This document shows, piece after piece, positions 1 through 5,518 of a DNA stretch of 15,171 bases; within the stretch, counting starts at the first letter, position 1, and every line of letters starts with the position of its first letter. The position numbers and the translations under genes are program-made. The notes beneath the pieces are model-generated. The model saw only the letters and a list, made by a program, of their open reading frames with translations. It had not been told where the DNA came from and did not search any database. Origin of the DNA: Conexibacteraceae bacterium (GTDB lineage Bacteria; Actinomycetota; Thermoleophilia; Solirubrobacterales; Solirubrobacteraceae); the NCBI GenBank assembly GCA_009785395.1, contig WQWK01000014.1:1-15171 (forward strand), written 5' to 3'.

Positions 1-690
1 CTGGCCTACTCGCCACTCGTGAAGTACGTCGCCGGGCGGGTGCGCTCGGGCCTGCCCGGCCACGTCGAGGAGGCGGATCTGATCTCTTACGGGCTCGGCG
101 GCCTGATGTCCGCGATCGACCGCTTCGACCTCGACCGCGAGATCAAGTTCGAGACCTACGCGATCACGCGCATTCGCGGCGCGATCATCGACGAGCTGCG
201 CCGGCTCGACTGGGTGCCGCGCTCGGTGCGCGCCCGTGCGCGTGACATCGAGCGCGCCAACCAGAAGCTCGAGGCGCGCCTGCAGCGCGCCCCCACCGAC
301 GAGGAGCTCGCCGCCGAGCTGGAGATCAGCGTCGAGGAGTTCAACGCGGCGCTGCTGCAGATCTCGAACTCGGCCGTGATCGCGCTCGACGAGCTCTGGG
401 CGGCCCGGGACCACGACTCTGACGGGGTGTCCGTGATCGAGACGATGCCGGACCGCAACGCTCCGGATCCGGCGCAGATCGCCGTCCAGCACGAGCTGCG
501 ACACCGCCTCGCCGACGCGATCGCGGCTCTGCCCGACCGCGAGAAGCTCGTGATCGCCCTCTACTACTACGAGGATCTGACCCTCCGCGAGGCGGGCGAG
601 GTGCTCGGTGTCACCGAGTCGCGAGTCTCACAACTGCACACCAAGGCGGTGCTGCGGCTGCGCTCGAAGCTCGTGCCGGAAGCGGACTGA
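1..690 (+). CDS. whiG: WhiG/FliA-family RNA polymerase sigma factor (5' end outside window)
   Basis: Alternative sigma factor of the sigma-28 (WhiG/FliA) group, which directs RNA polymerase to flagellar, pilus or developmental promoters depending on lineage. The reading frame is open from base 1, and its first codons (LAYSPLVKYVAGRV) are already region 2.1, so the GTG at 19 is an internal codon, not the start. 229 residues are visible. Region 2.2-2.4 spans about residues 25-76, with the hallmark REIKFETYAITRIRGAIIDE and LDWVPRSVR. Region 3 is about 78-125. Region 4 is about 165-224, with the helix-turn-helix LTLREAGEVLGVTESRVSQ. No flagellar or anti-sigma gene lies in the window, so the regulon cannot be read here. 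In Streptomyces and Rubrobacter WhiG is held by the c-di-GMP-responsive anti-sigma RsiG (family knowledge). The gene ends in a duplicated 12-bp segment carrying the stop codon. The family is certain; whiG versus fliA naming is a choice. Confidence 0.9.
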   Translation: MAYSPLVKYVAGRVRSGLPGHVEEADLISYGLGGLMSAIDRFDLDREIKFETYAITRIRGAIIDELRRLDWVPRSVRARARDIERANQKLEARLQRAPTDEELAAELEISVEEFNAALLQISNSAVIALDELWAARDHDSDGVSVIETMPDRNAPDPAQIAVQHELRHRLADAIAALPDREKLVIALYYYEDLTLREAGEVLGVTESRVSQLHTKAVLRLRSKLVPEAD

Positions 691-702
691 GAAGCGGACT
701 GA
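679..702 (+). repeat. 12-bp perfect tandem duplication containing the sigma factor stop codon
   Basis: GAAGCGGACTGA occurs at 679-690 and again at 691-702 with no mismatch. The unit is exactly four codons (Glu-Ala-Asp-stop), so the second copy keeps the frame and gives a second in-frame TGA. The perfect match suggests a recent slippage event or selection. Confidence 0.95.
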
Positions 703-727
703 GAGTCCTTCCGGCCCGGTCTGGGTA

Positions 728-754
728 GGCCGCCGCAACTGCCGGGCGGCGGCC
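728..754 (+). terminator. Strong GC hairpin after the sigma factor, likely terminator without U-tract
   Basis: GGCCGCCGC at 728-736 is perfectly complementary to GCGGCGGCC at 746-754, with a 9-nt loop. A second short hairpin with a TTCG-type loop follows at 762-773 (GCCC/GGGC). No T-run follows, which is common for actinobacterial terminators. Position between a stop codon and an independent promoter supports the terminator reading. Confidence 0.6.
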
Positions 755-790
755 GTATGAGGCCCCTTCGGGCGGGACGCCTGGAAGTGC

Positions 791-819
791 TTGCACGAGC
801 GCATCGCCCCGGCTAGTGT
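791..819 (+). promoter_or_regulatory. Predicted housekeeping promoter of the EF-G-like gene
   Basis: TTGCAC at 791-796, a 17-bp spacer, and TAGTGT at 814-819 (extended as GGCTAGTGT). A start at A826 would give a leader of about 20 nt carrying a strong Shine-Dalgarno, GAAAGGAGG at 834-842, four bases before the ATG at 847. Spacing and TANNNT form fit a sigma-70/sigma-A promoter. The -35 box also sits in a small palindrome, GTGCTTGCAC at 787-796. Confidence 0.55.
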
Positions 820-846
820 CATCCGACACAACCGAAAGGAGGCAGC

Positions 847-2919
847 ATGCACAAGGCCGCGGATCGCATTCGCAACGTGGCGCTCGTCGGTCACCGCGGA
901 AGCGGGAAGACGTCGCTGCATGAGGCGCTGCTGTTTCAGGCAGGCGCCGTCAATCGCCTTGGCACTGTCATGGATGGCACGACGCTGTCCGACGCCGAGC
1001 CCGACGAGAAGGCACGCCAGATGTCGCTGCAGGCGACCGTCAGCTCGTTCGAGTGGCAGGACCGCCGCGTGAACCTGGTGGACACCCCGGGCGACCCGAG
1101 CTTCGTCGCCGACGCGCTCGCGGCGCTGCGGGTCTGCGAGTCGGCGGTGTTCGTGATCAACGCCGTGATGGGCGTCGAGGTTCAGACGACGCGTCTGTGG
1201 AAGCGTGCAGAGGAGCTCGACCTCGCTCGTCTTGTGTTCGTCAACATGCTGGACCGGGAGCGCGCGGACTTCTTCCGGGCGCTCGATTCGCTTAAAGGGG
1301 CGTTCGGGTCGCACGTCGTCGCGACCGAGATCCCGATCGGCTCAGAGCACGAGGTCTCGGGCGTGATCGATCTGATCGACATGCGCGCCTACCGATATCT
1401 TCCCGCCCACCACCCCGGCTACGCCACCCGCGACAACTGTGAGGAGATCCCGATCCCGGAGGGGCAGCTCGCGCAGGCGCAGGAGTACCGCGAGAAGCTG
1501 ATGGACGAGGTCGCCGAGAACTCCGACGCGCTGATGGAGCGCTACCTCGAGGGCGAGGAGATCTCACACGAGGAGATCGTCGCCGCGCTCAAGGACGGCA
1601 CGAACCACGGCTCGCTGTTCCCCGTCACGTGCGGGGTCGCAACCGCAAACCTCGGGACCAACCGGCTGCTCGACGCGATCGTGGAGGACCTGCCCTCGCC
1701 CGTCAAGCACGGTGGCCTGCAGGTGGGCGATCACACGCTCGAGGCAGACGAGTCCGGCGAGCCCGTCGCGTACGTCTTCAAGACCCGTGCGGATCCGTTC
1801 GCGGGCCGGATCAACCTGTTCCGCGTGTACCAGGGCGAGCTCAAGCACGACACGCACCTGCTCAACACGCGCACGCACACGAAGGAGCGGATCGGCCAGC
1901 TGCTGAGCTTCAACGGCGCCCAGAGCGCGCACGTCGAGGAGTTCGGTCCCGGTGACATCGGCGCCGTGGCGAAGCTGAAGGAGACGCGCGCCGGCGATTG
2001 GCTGGCCGCTCGCGACGAGCCGCTGGAGATGCCGGTGCTGCGGATGCCGGGGGCGGTGATGGCGTTCGCCGTGGAGCCGCGCAGCAAGGGCGACGAGGAG
2101 AAGATGTTCGCCGGGCTCAGGCGCCTGCAGGAGGAGGATCCGACGATCGACCTGCACCGCGATCCGCAGACCGGCGAGCAGATCGTGGCAGGGCTCTCGC
2201 AGATTCACGTCGAGGTGATCGTCGATCGTCTGCGCGAGCGGTTCGGCGTCGAGGTCAACCTGAAGCCCCCGCGCGTGCCCTACCAGGAGACGATTCGCGG
2301 GGGTGCCAAGGCGCACGGCCGTCACAAGAAGCAGACCGGTGGGCGTGGCCAGTTCGGCGACTGCCACATCGAGATCGAGCCCCTGCCGCCCGGCAGCGGC
2401 TTCCAGTTCGTCGACGCGATCAAGGGCGGCGTGATCCCCAACGGGTTCATTCCGGCGGTCGAGAAGGGTGTGATCGAGGCGATGCAGTGTGGCGTCGTGG
2501 CGGGCTACCCCGTGAAGGACGTCAAGGTGACCGTCTTCGATGGCTCCTACCACACCGTCGACTCGTCGGAGATGGCGTTCAAGCTGGCCGCCGGCCAGGC
2601 GATGCGTGACGCGCTGGAGCACGCCGCTCCCGTGCTGCTCGAGCCGATCATGGCGGTCAACGTGAGCGTTCCCGAGGAGAGCGTCGGCGACGTCATCGGC
2701 GATCTCAACTCGCGGCGCGGACATCCGCACGGTATGGAGCCCGCCGGCGGCGGCATGACTGACGTCAAGGCCGAGGTGCCGATGGCGGAGATGCTGTCCT
2801 ACGCGCCCGATCTGCGCGCGATCACCGGCGGCCAGGGCGAGTACACGATGGAGTTCATGCGCTACGACGAGGTCCCGGCGCATCTCGCGGGGAAGGTGGT
2901 GGCACAGGCGTCTGCATGA
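847..2919 (+). CDS. Elongation factor G-like translational GTPase (EF-G2/FusA2 type)
   Basis: 690-residue five-domain EF-G paralogue, close to full EF-G length; the cellular role of this subfamily is poorly defined. P-loop GHRGSGKT at 15-22, switch II DTPGD at 79-83, G4 position NMLD at 133-136, domain II about 305-385, domain III about 395-470, domain IV about 475-595 with the HKKQTGGRGQF loop at 493-503, domain V about 597-680. The catalytic His of canonical EF-G (DTPGH) is Asp83 here, and the Lys of NKxD is Met134. Non-His residues at the first position also occur in other EF-G-like paralogues (family knowledge), so this is probably not the main translocase. The ATG at 847 is fixed by the strong Shine-Dalgarno just upstream. 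It appears to be a single-gene unit between a hairpin and another predicted promoter. The canonical fusA, normally in the str operon, is not in the window. Confidence 0.9.
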   Translation: MHKAADRIRNVALVGHRGSGKTSLHEALLFQAGAVNRLGTVMDGTTLSDAEPDEKARQMSLQATVSSFEWQDRRVNLVDTPGDPSFVADALAALRVCESAVFVINAVMGVEVQTTRLWKRAEELDLARLVFVNMLDRERADFFRALDSLKGAFGSHVVATEIPIGSEHEVSGVIDLIDMRAYRYLPAHHPGYATRDNCEEIPIPEGQLAQAQEYREKLMDEVAENSDALMERYLEGEEISHEEIVAALKDGTNHGSLFPVTCGVATANLGTNRLLDAIVEDLPSPVKHGGLQVGDHTLEADESGEPVAYVFKTRADPFAGRINLFRVYQGELKHDTHLLNTRTHTKERIGQLLSFNGAQSAHVEEFGPGDIGAVAKLKETRAGDWLAARDEPLEMPVLRMPGAVMAFAVEPRSKGDEEKMFAGLRRLQEEDPTIDLHRDPQTGEQIVAGLSQIHVEVIVDRLRERFGVEVNLKPPRVPYQETIRGGAKAHGRHKKQTGGRGQFGDCHIEIEPLPPGSGFQFVDAIKGGVIPNGFIPAVEKGVIEAMQCGVVAGYPVKDVKVTVFDGSYHTVDSSEMAFKLAAGQAMRDALEHAAPVLLEPIMAVNVSVPEESVGDVIGDLNSRRGHPHGMEPAGGGMTDVKAEVPMAEMLSYAPDLRAITGGQGEYTMEFMRYDEVPAHLAGKVVAQASA

Positions 2920-2949
2920 TTTCGACCTGATCGGCTTCAGCGCGTCCGC

Positions 2950-2981
2950 TACGCTCGTTTATTCGCCGCGCGGACGCGGCG
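2950..2981 (+). promoter_or_regulatory. Weak predicted promoter plus 5'-end hairpin before the zinc-motif gene
   Basis: TACGCT at 2950-2955 (context CCGCTACGCT) resembles the CTANNNT -10 form seen elsewhere in the window; the -35 is poor (CTGATC at 2927-2932). A start near A2961 would place a perfect 7-bp hairpin, CGCCGCG at 2964-2970 and CGCGGCG at 2975-2981 with loop CGGA, at the extreme mRNA 5' end. The hairpin could instead terminate the EF-G-like transcript. No T-run follows it. Confidence 0.35.
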
Positions 2982-2990
2982 CCGTCACGT

Positions 2991-3758
2991 ATGAGCCAGC
3001 CTCGCAGCATCCAGACCATCTACGAGGCAGACGTTTGCGACGTCTGCTCCCGTACGGTGCTGCGTGGCGAGCAGACCGAGGTGTTCGTCGGCAGCGGCCG
3101 GCGCTACAACGTCTGCGAGCTCTGCAAGCCGCATGCGCTGCACGAGGGCTGGTTGCGCGAGGGCTCGATCCCGGAGTTCCAGGGCAGCAGCGAGCGTGTG
3201 CAGCGGCGGCGTCCGCTGTTCGGCCGGCGCCGCAACAAGGGCGGTGACGCCGATCAGGTTCTGGCCGAGCCGCGCTCGCTCGACGACGAGCTTTCGGTCG
3301 GTGCCTGGAACACGGAGCCGGCGTCCGGGGCGCCTGCACCCGTGCCCGCGCCGCGCCGCGCGCCCTCGGAGCCGCAGCCGGCGGCACCGGGGCGGGCCGT
3401 GCGTGCCCGCGACCGCCGCGAGCCGCGTCACGTGCATGCGATCCCGACGAGTGGCGATCACAAGATCGCGGCCGCCGTCGACGTGTTCAACTCGAGCCAG
3501 CACCGGCGCACGGTTGCGGGCGTCGCACGCTCGCTGGGCGCACCGGACGTCAATATCACGCCGGACCCGACCCATCCGAGCATCGTCTGGATCGTCGCCT
3601 CCTGGGAGCTCTGCTGGTACAAGTACGAGGTCGATCTGGGCGAGGCCAGGGGCTCCGCGCGGCTCGACGGCCAGGGCTACGAACTTGACGATCTCGCCGA
3701 GCATGAGCGGGTCAGCAACGCAAGCGCCGACGACAGCGGCGCCCTGGTCCTGCTCTGA
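2991..3758 (+). CDS. Unrecognised protein with N-terminal two-CxxC zinc motif
   Basis: I do not recognise a named family. The 255-residue protein has three parts. Residues 10-65 hold C16-x2-C19 and C42-x2-C45, a typical four-cysteine zinc-binding arrangement (zinc ribbon or treble clef), followed by a Trp-containing stretch. Residues 69-147 are basic and Ala/Pro-rich, probably disordered, with an Arg cluster at 72-81. Residues 148-235 look like a small folded domain with predicted alpha and beta content (HKIAAAVDVFNSSQ, then IVWIVASWELCWYKYEVDL). No signal peptide or membrane segment is evident, so it is probably cytoplasmic. No Shine-Dalgarno precedes the ATG at 2991; a hairpin ends ten bases before it. 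The final codons and TGA lie in a 16-bp tandem duplication. Codon use is like its neighbours, so it is a real gene. It may bind nucleic acid through the zinc motif, but that is only inference. Confidence 0.75.
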   Translation: MSQPRSIQTIYEADVCDVCSRTVLRGEQTEVFVGSGRRYNVCELCKPHALHEGWLREGSIPEFQGSSERVQRRRPLFGRRRNKGGDADQVLAEPRSLDDELSVGAWNTEPASGAPAPVPAPRRAPSEPQPAAPGRAVRARDRREPRHVHAIPTSGDHKIAAAVDVFNSSQHRRTVAGVARSLGAPDVNITPDPTHPSIVWIVASWELCWYKYEVDLGEARGSARLDGQGYELDDLAEHERVSNASADDSGALVLL

Positions 3759-3775
3759 CCTGATCCTGCTCTGAC
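3744..3775 (+). repeat. 16-bp tandem duplication spanning the stop codon of the zinc-motif gene
   Basis: CTGGTCCTGCTCTGAC at 3744-3759 is followed directly by CTGATCCTGCTCTGAC at 3760-3775, with one mismatch (G/A at position 4). The true TGA is 3756-3758 and its copy is 3772-3774. The 16-bp period puts the second TGA out of frame. Confidence 0.9.
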
Positions 3776-3806
3776 GCTCCGACGCACGCCCGCCGGCAAA
3801 CCACGC

Positions 3807-4214
3807 ATGCCCGACCACCCGAAGCTGGTGCTGCACGTTGACGGCGGAGCACGCGGGAACCCGGGGCCGGCGGCGATCGGCGTCGTGCTCGCCGACGGCG
3901 ACGGACAGAGGCTGGCCGCGCTCAGCGAGCGCATCGGGGAGGCGTCCAACAACGTCGCGGAGTACCGGGCGCTGTTACGGGGACTGGAGCTCGCCGCCGA
4001 GCACGGGGCCGGGATCGTGCACGTGATCAACGATTCTGAGCTGGTTGCGCGTCAGCTCACCGGTGAATACAAGGTCAAGCATCCGGTGATGCGCGACCTG
4101 CACGCGCAGGCGGTCGCGGCGCTCGCGCGGTTCGAGGGCTGGAGCATCGAGACGGTTCCGCGAGCACAGAACGCCGAGGCCGACGCACTCGTCAACGAGG
4201 CGCTGGATCGCTAG
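3807..4214 (+). CDS. Ribonuclease HI-family protein
   Basis: Compact 135-residue RNase H fold enzyme, expected to cleave the RNA strand of RNA:DNA hybrids in the cytoplasm. The four acidic active-site positions are all visible: D12 in HVDGGARGNPGP, E52 in NNVAEYRALLRGLE, D76 in INDSELV, and D126 in NAEADALVNEA. It lacks the basic protrusion of E. coli RnhA and resembles the shorter RNase HI-like group that also forms the N-terminal domain of mycobacterial RNase HI/CobC fusions (family knowledge). Here there is no fused phosphatase domain; the gene stops at a TAG inside an inverted repeat. The ATG at 3807 begins the family's first beta strand within a few residues, so the start is likely right although no Shine-Dalgarno is clear. 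It probably shares a transcript with the preceding gene, 48 bp away. Whether it is the cell's main RNase H cannot be judged. Confidence 0.85.
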   Translation: MPDHPKLVLHVDGGARGNPGPAAIGVVLADGDGQRLAALSERIGEASNNVAEYRALLRGLELAAEHGAGIVHVINDSELVARQLTGEYKVKHPVMRDLHAQAVAALARFEGWSIETVPRAQNAEADALVNEALDR

Positions 4215-4240
4215 TACGCCTGTCCGGGCGGGTGTACTAG
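4211..4240 (+). repeat. 7-bp perfect inverted repeat around the RNase H stop codon
   Basis: CTAGTAC at 4211-4217 and GTACTAG at 4234-4240 are perfect reverse complements; an inner pair, CGCC at 4217-4220 and GGCG at 4227-4230, can extend a bulged hairpin. The left arm contains the TAG stop at 4212-4214 and the right arm overlaps the predicted xseB -10. It may be a weak terminator or an operator; the sequence alone does not decide. Confidence 0.6.
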
Positions 4241-4250
4241 GCTGCACCTG
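4238..4250 (+). promoter_or_regulatory. Predicted leaderless promoter of xseB
   Basis: TAGGCT at 4238-4243 (context ACTAGGCT) is a TANNNT -10, and the GTG start codon begins seven bases after it at 4250, where transcription would start. No Shine-Dalgarno is present. This geometry matches leaderless promoters common in actinobacteria. No convincing -35 is seen. Confidence 0.4.
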
Positions 4251-4465
4251 TGACCGACGTGCTTGAAGAGCTCCGTTCGCGTCTCCAGGAGGCGGCTGCC
4301 GAGCTTCGCTCGGGCCAGCTGGCGCCCGGCGAGGCCCTCGCGCTGATCGAGGAGTGCGCGCGGCTCGCGAGCGAGGCGGCCTCGCAGGTGGACGGTCACG
4401 TCCGCGCCGCGCTCGAGCCGCTTCCAGACCTGCCGGGACAGCTGCCGCTCACGGCGGCGCAGTGA
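4250..4465 (+). CDS. xseB: Probable exodeoxyribonuclease VII small subunit
   Basis: 71-residue, strongly helical protein. Its core LRSGQLAPGEALALIEECARLA (about residues 19-40, quoted in part) matches the XseB pattern of a helix, a Ser-Gly-Asp/Gln-Leu turn and a helix with EALALxEE. XseB assembles with the catalytic subunit XseA into a nuclease that degrades single-stranded DNA. Length is normal for the family (about 60-85). The Pro-rich tail (residues 57-71) is not conserved. xseA is not next to it in the window, which is a slight oddity; it may lie elsewhere. The GTG at 4250 is preferred because it gives the expected N-terminal helix and lies at the predicted transcript start. The gene ends in an imperfect tandem duplication across the TGA. 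Divergent sequence makes this a probable rather than certain call. Confidence 0.65.
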   Translation: MTDVLEELRSRLQEAAAELRSGQLAPGEALALIEECARLASEAASQVDGHVRAALEPLPDLPGQLPLTAAQ

Positions 4466-4485
4466 GCTCGGCGGCGCGGTGAGAG
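4452..4485 (+). repeat. Imperfect 17-bp tandem duplication across the xseB stop codon
   Basis: CGGCGGCGCAGTGAGCT at 4452-4468 is followed by CGGCGGCGCGGTGAGAG at 4469-4485; 14 of 17 positions agree. The stop TGA is 4463-4465 and its copy is 4480-4482. Part of the match is simple CGG sequence, so this is weaker than the other stop-codon duplications. Confidence 0.7.
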
Positions 4486-4553
4486 GGCTCACGCCGGAAT
4501 TAATGGCTGGATTTGACGAGTGGCTGGGCGTGCCTGGGAAGACCGTTTCGCAA

Positions 4554-4602
4554 GGCAGGTACCGAGGTACCTGCCGCGAGACGGGCGCACCCAGGTGCGT
4601 CC
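4554..4602 (+). other. Two tandem near-perfect hairpins upstream of ispA
   Basis: Hairpin 1: GGCAGGTACC at 4554-4563 and GGTACCTGCC at 4566-4575, perfect, giving a 9-bp stem with tetraloop CGAG. Hairpin 2: GGGCGCACC at 4583-4591 and GGTGCGTCC at 4594-4602, with one G-U pair, giving an 8-bp stem with tetraloop CCAG. They sit 32 bases before the preferred ispA start. Third-position GC in either overlapping frame is only about 70 percent by hand count, visibly lower than in the surrounding genes, so the stretch looks non-coding. A tandem terminator or a structured leader are both possible. Confidence 0.7.
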
Positions 4603-4633
4603 AGACGCCGTCAAAGACGTCAGTTATTCCGTC

Positions 4634-5518
4634 GTGAGCCCGTACCCGGATGACCTGCGCACACAGGTAGACGCCTACCTGCAGGAACTGCGCTTCACCG
4701 ACGATCCCGGCATCGCCGGGCTGGAGGAAGCGATGCGCTACTCACTGCTCGCGGGCGGCAAGCGCATCCGTCCGGTGTTGGCGCTTGCGAGCGCGTCCGC
4801 GATCGGCATGGCGCCGGGCGACGTGATGCCGCTGGCGGCGGCGCTCGAACTGATCCACACCTACTCGCTGATCCACGACGACCTGCCCGCGATGGATGAC
4901 GATGACATGCGACGCGGCCGGCCGACCTGTCATGTCGCCTTTGGCGAGGACGTCGCGATCCTCGCGGGAGATGGGTTGTACGCGGAGGCGTTCCGGCACC
5001 TCCTGCTGGTGCAGAAGGGGGATCCCGCCAACATCCTCGCTGCTGCGGCCGAACTGGCCGCGGCGACCGGCGTGACGGGTATGGTCGGTGGCCAATACCT
5101 GGATGTGGCGGCCTCCGCGCCGGCCGGCGCCGAGGGCCTGCGCCACCTGCATGAGCTGAAGACGGGCCGGCTGATCCGCGCGAGCGTCGAATGTGTGCTC
5201 CTCATCGAAGGTGGGCAGCAACGTGACACAATCGAGCAGTTCAAAATCTTTGCGAGCGAGCTGGGCGTGCTCTTCCAGATCGTCGACGACATCCTCGACG
5301 TGACCGGATCCGATGAAGCGCTTGGCAAGCCGAGCGGGAGTGATGAGCGACTGGGCAAGCGCACCTACGTGACGGAGTTCGGCCTCGACGGCGCCCAGCG
5401 GCTCGCGCGGGAGGCTCACCACAACGCCAGCGCGGCACTCGCCAACGCCGCCAAGGCGGGGCCGAATCCGGCTCAACTGCAGCAGATCACCGACTTCATC
5501 GCCAACCGCACCTTTTAA
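4634..5518 (+). CDS. ispA: Short-chain polyprenyl diphosphate synthase (farnesyl/geranylgeranyl type)
   Basis: Condenses isopentenyl diphosphate with allylic diphosphates to make C15 or C20 prenyl diphosphates in the cytoplasm. From the GTG at 4634 it is 294 residues, typical of bacterial FPP synthase. First aspartate-rich motif DDLPAMDDDD starts at residue 82, preceded by HTYSLIH; substrate motif LLAGGKRIRP at about 39-48; second aspartate motif DDILD at 218-222; GKRTY near 241-245. Chain length cannot be fixed from sequence, though the HTYSLIHDD context fits FPP synthase. The frame is open to a GTG at 4520, but the extra 38 residues match no family sequence, have poor codon bias and cover two hairpins, so I reject that start. 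No Shine-Dalgarno is seen at 4634. The TAA overlaps the dxs ATG (TAATG), showing translational coupling to the pathway's first enzyme. Confidence 0.88.
   Translation: MSPYPDDLRTQVDAYLQELRFTDDPGIAGLEEAMRYSLLAGGKRIRPVLALASASAIGMAPGDVMPLAAALELIHTYSLIHDDLPAMDDDDMRRGRPTCHVAFGEDVAILAGDGLYAEAFRHLLLVQKGDPANILAAAAELAAATGVTGMVGGQYLDVAASAPAGAEGLRHLHELKTGRLIRASVECVLLIEGGQQRDTIEQFKIFASELGVLFQIVDDILDVTGSDEALGKPSGSDERLGKRTYVTEFGLDGAQRLAREAHHNASAALANAAKAGPNPAQLQQITDFIANRTF

Noticed and set aside
1564..2883. 439-codon open frame on the - strand opposite the EF-G-like gene
   Set aside because: Same GC-driven shadow effect; no motif, no promoter or Shine-Dalgarno on that strand that I could see.
4513..4518. 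TTGACG as the -35 of an ispA promoter
   Set aside because: No TANNNT or other -10-like hexamer lies 16-19 bp downstream, so the match stands alone.
4520..4633. 38-residue N-terminal extension of the polyprenyl synthase from GTG 4520
   Set aside because: No family similarity, third-position GC about 68 percent by hand count, covers two hairpins, and the GTG at 4634 gives the normal protein length.
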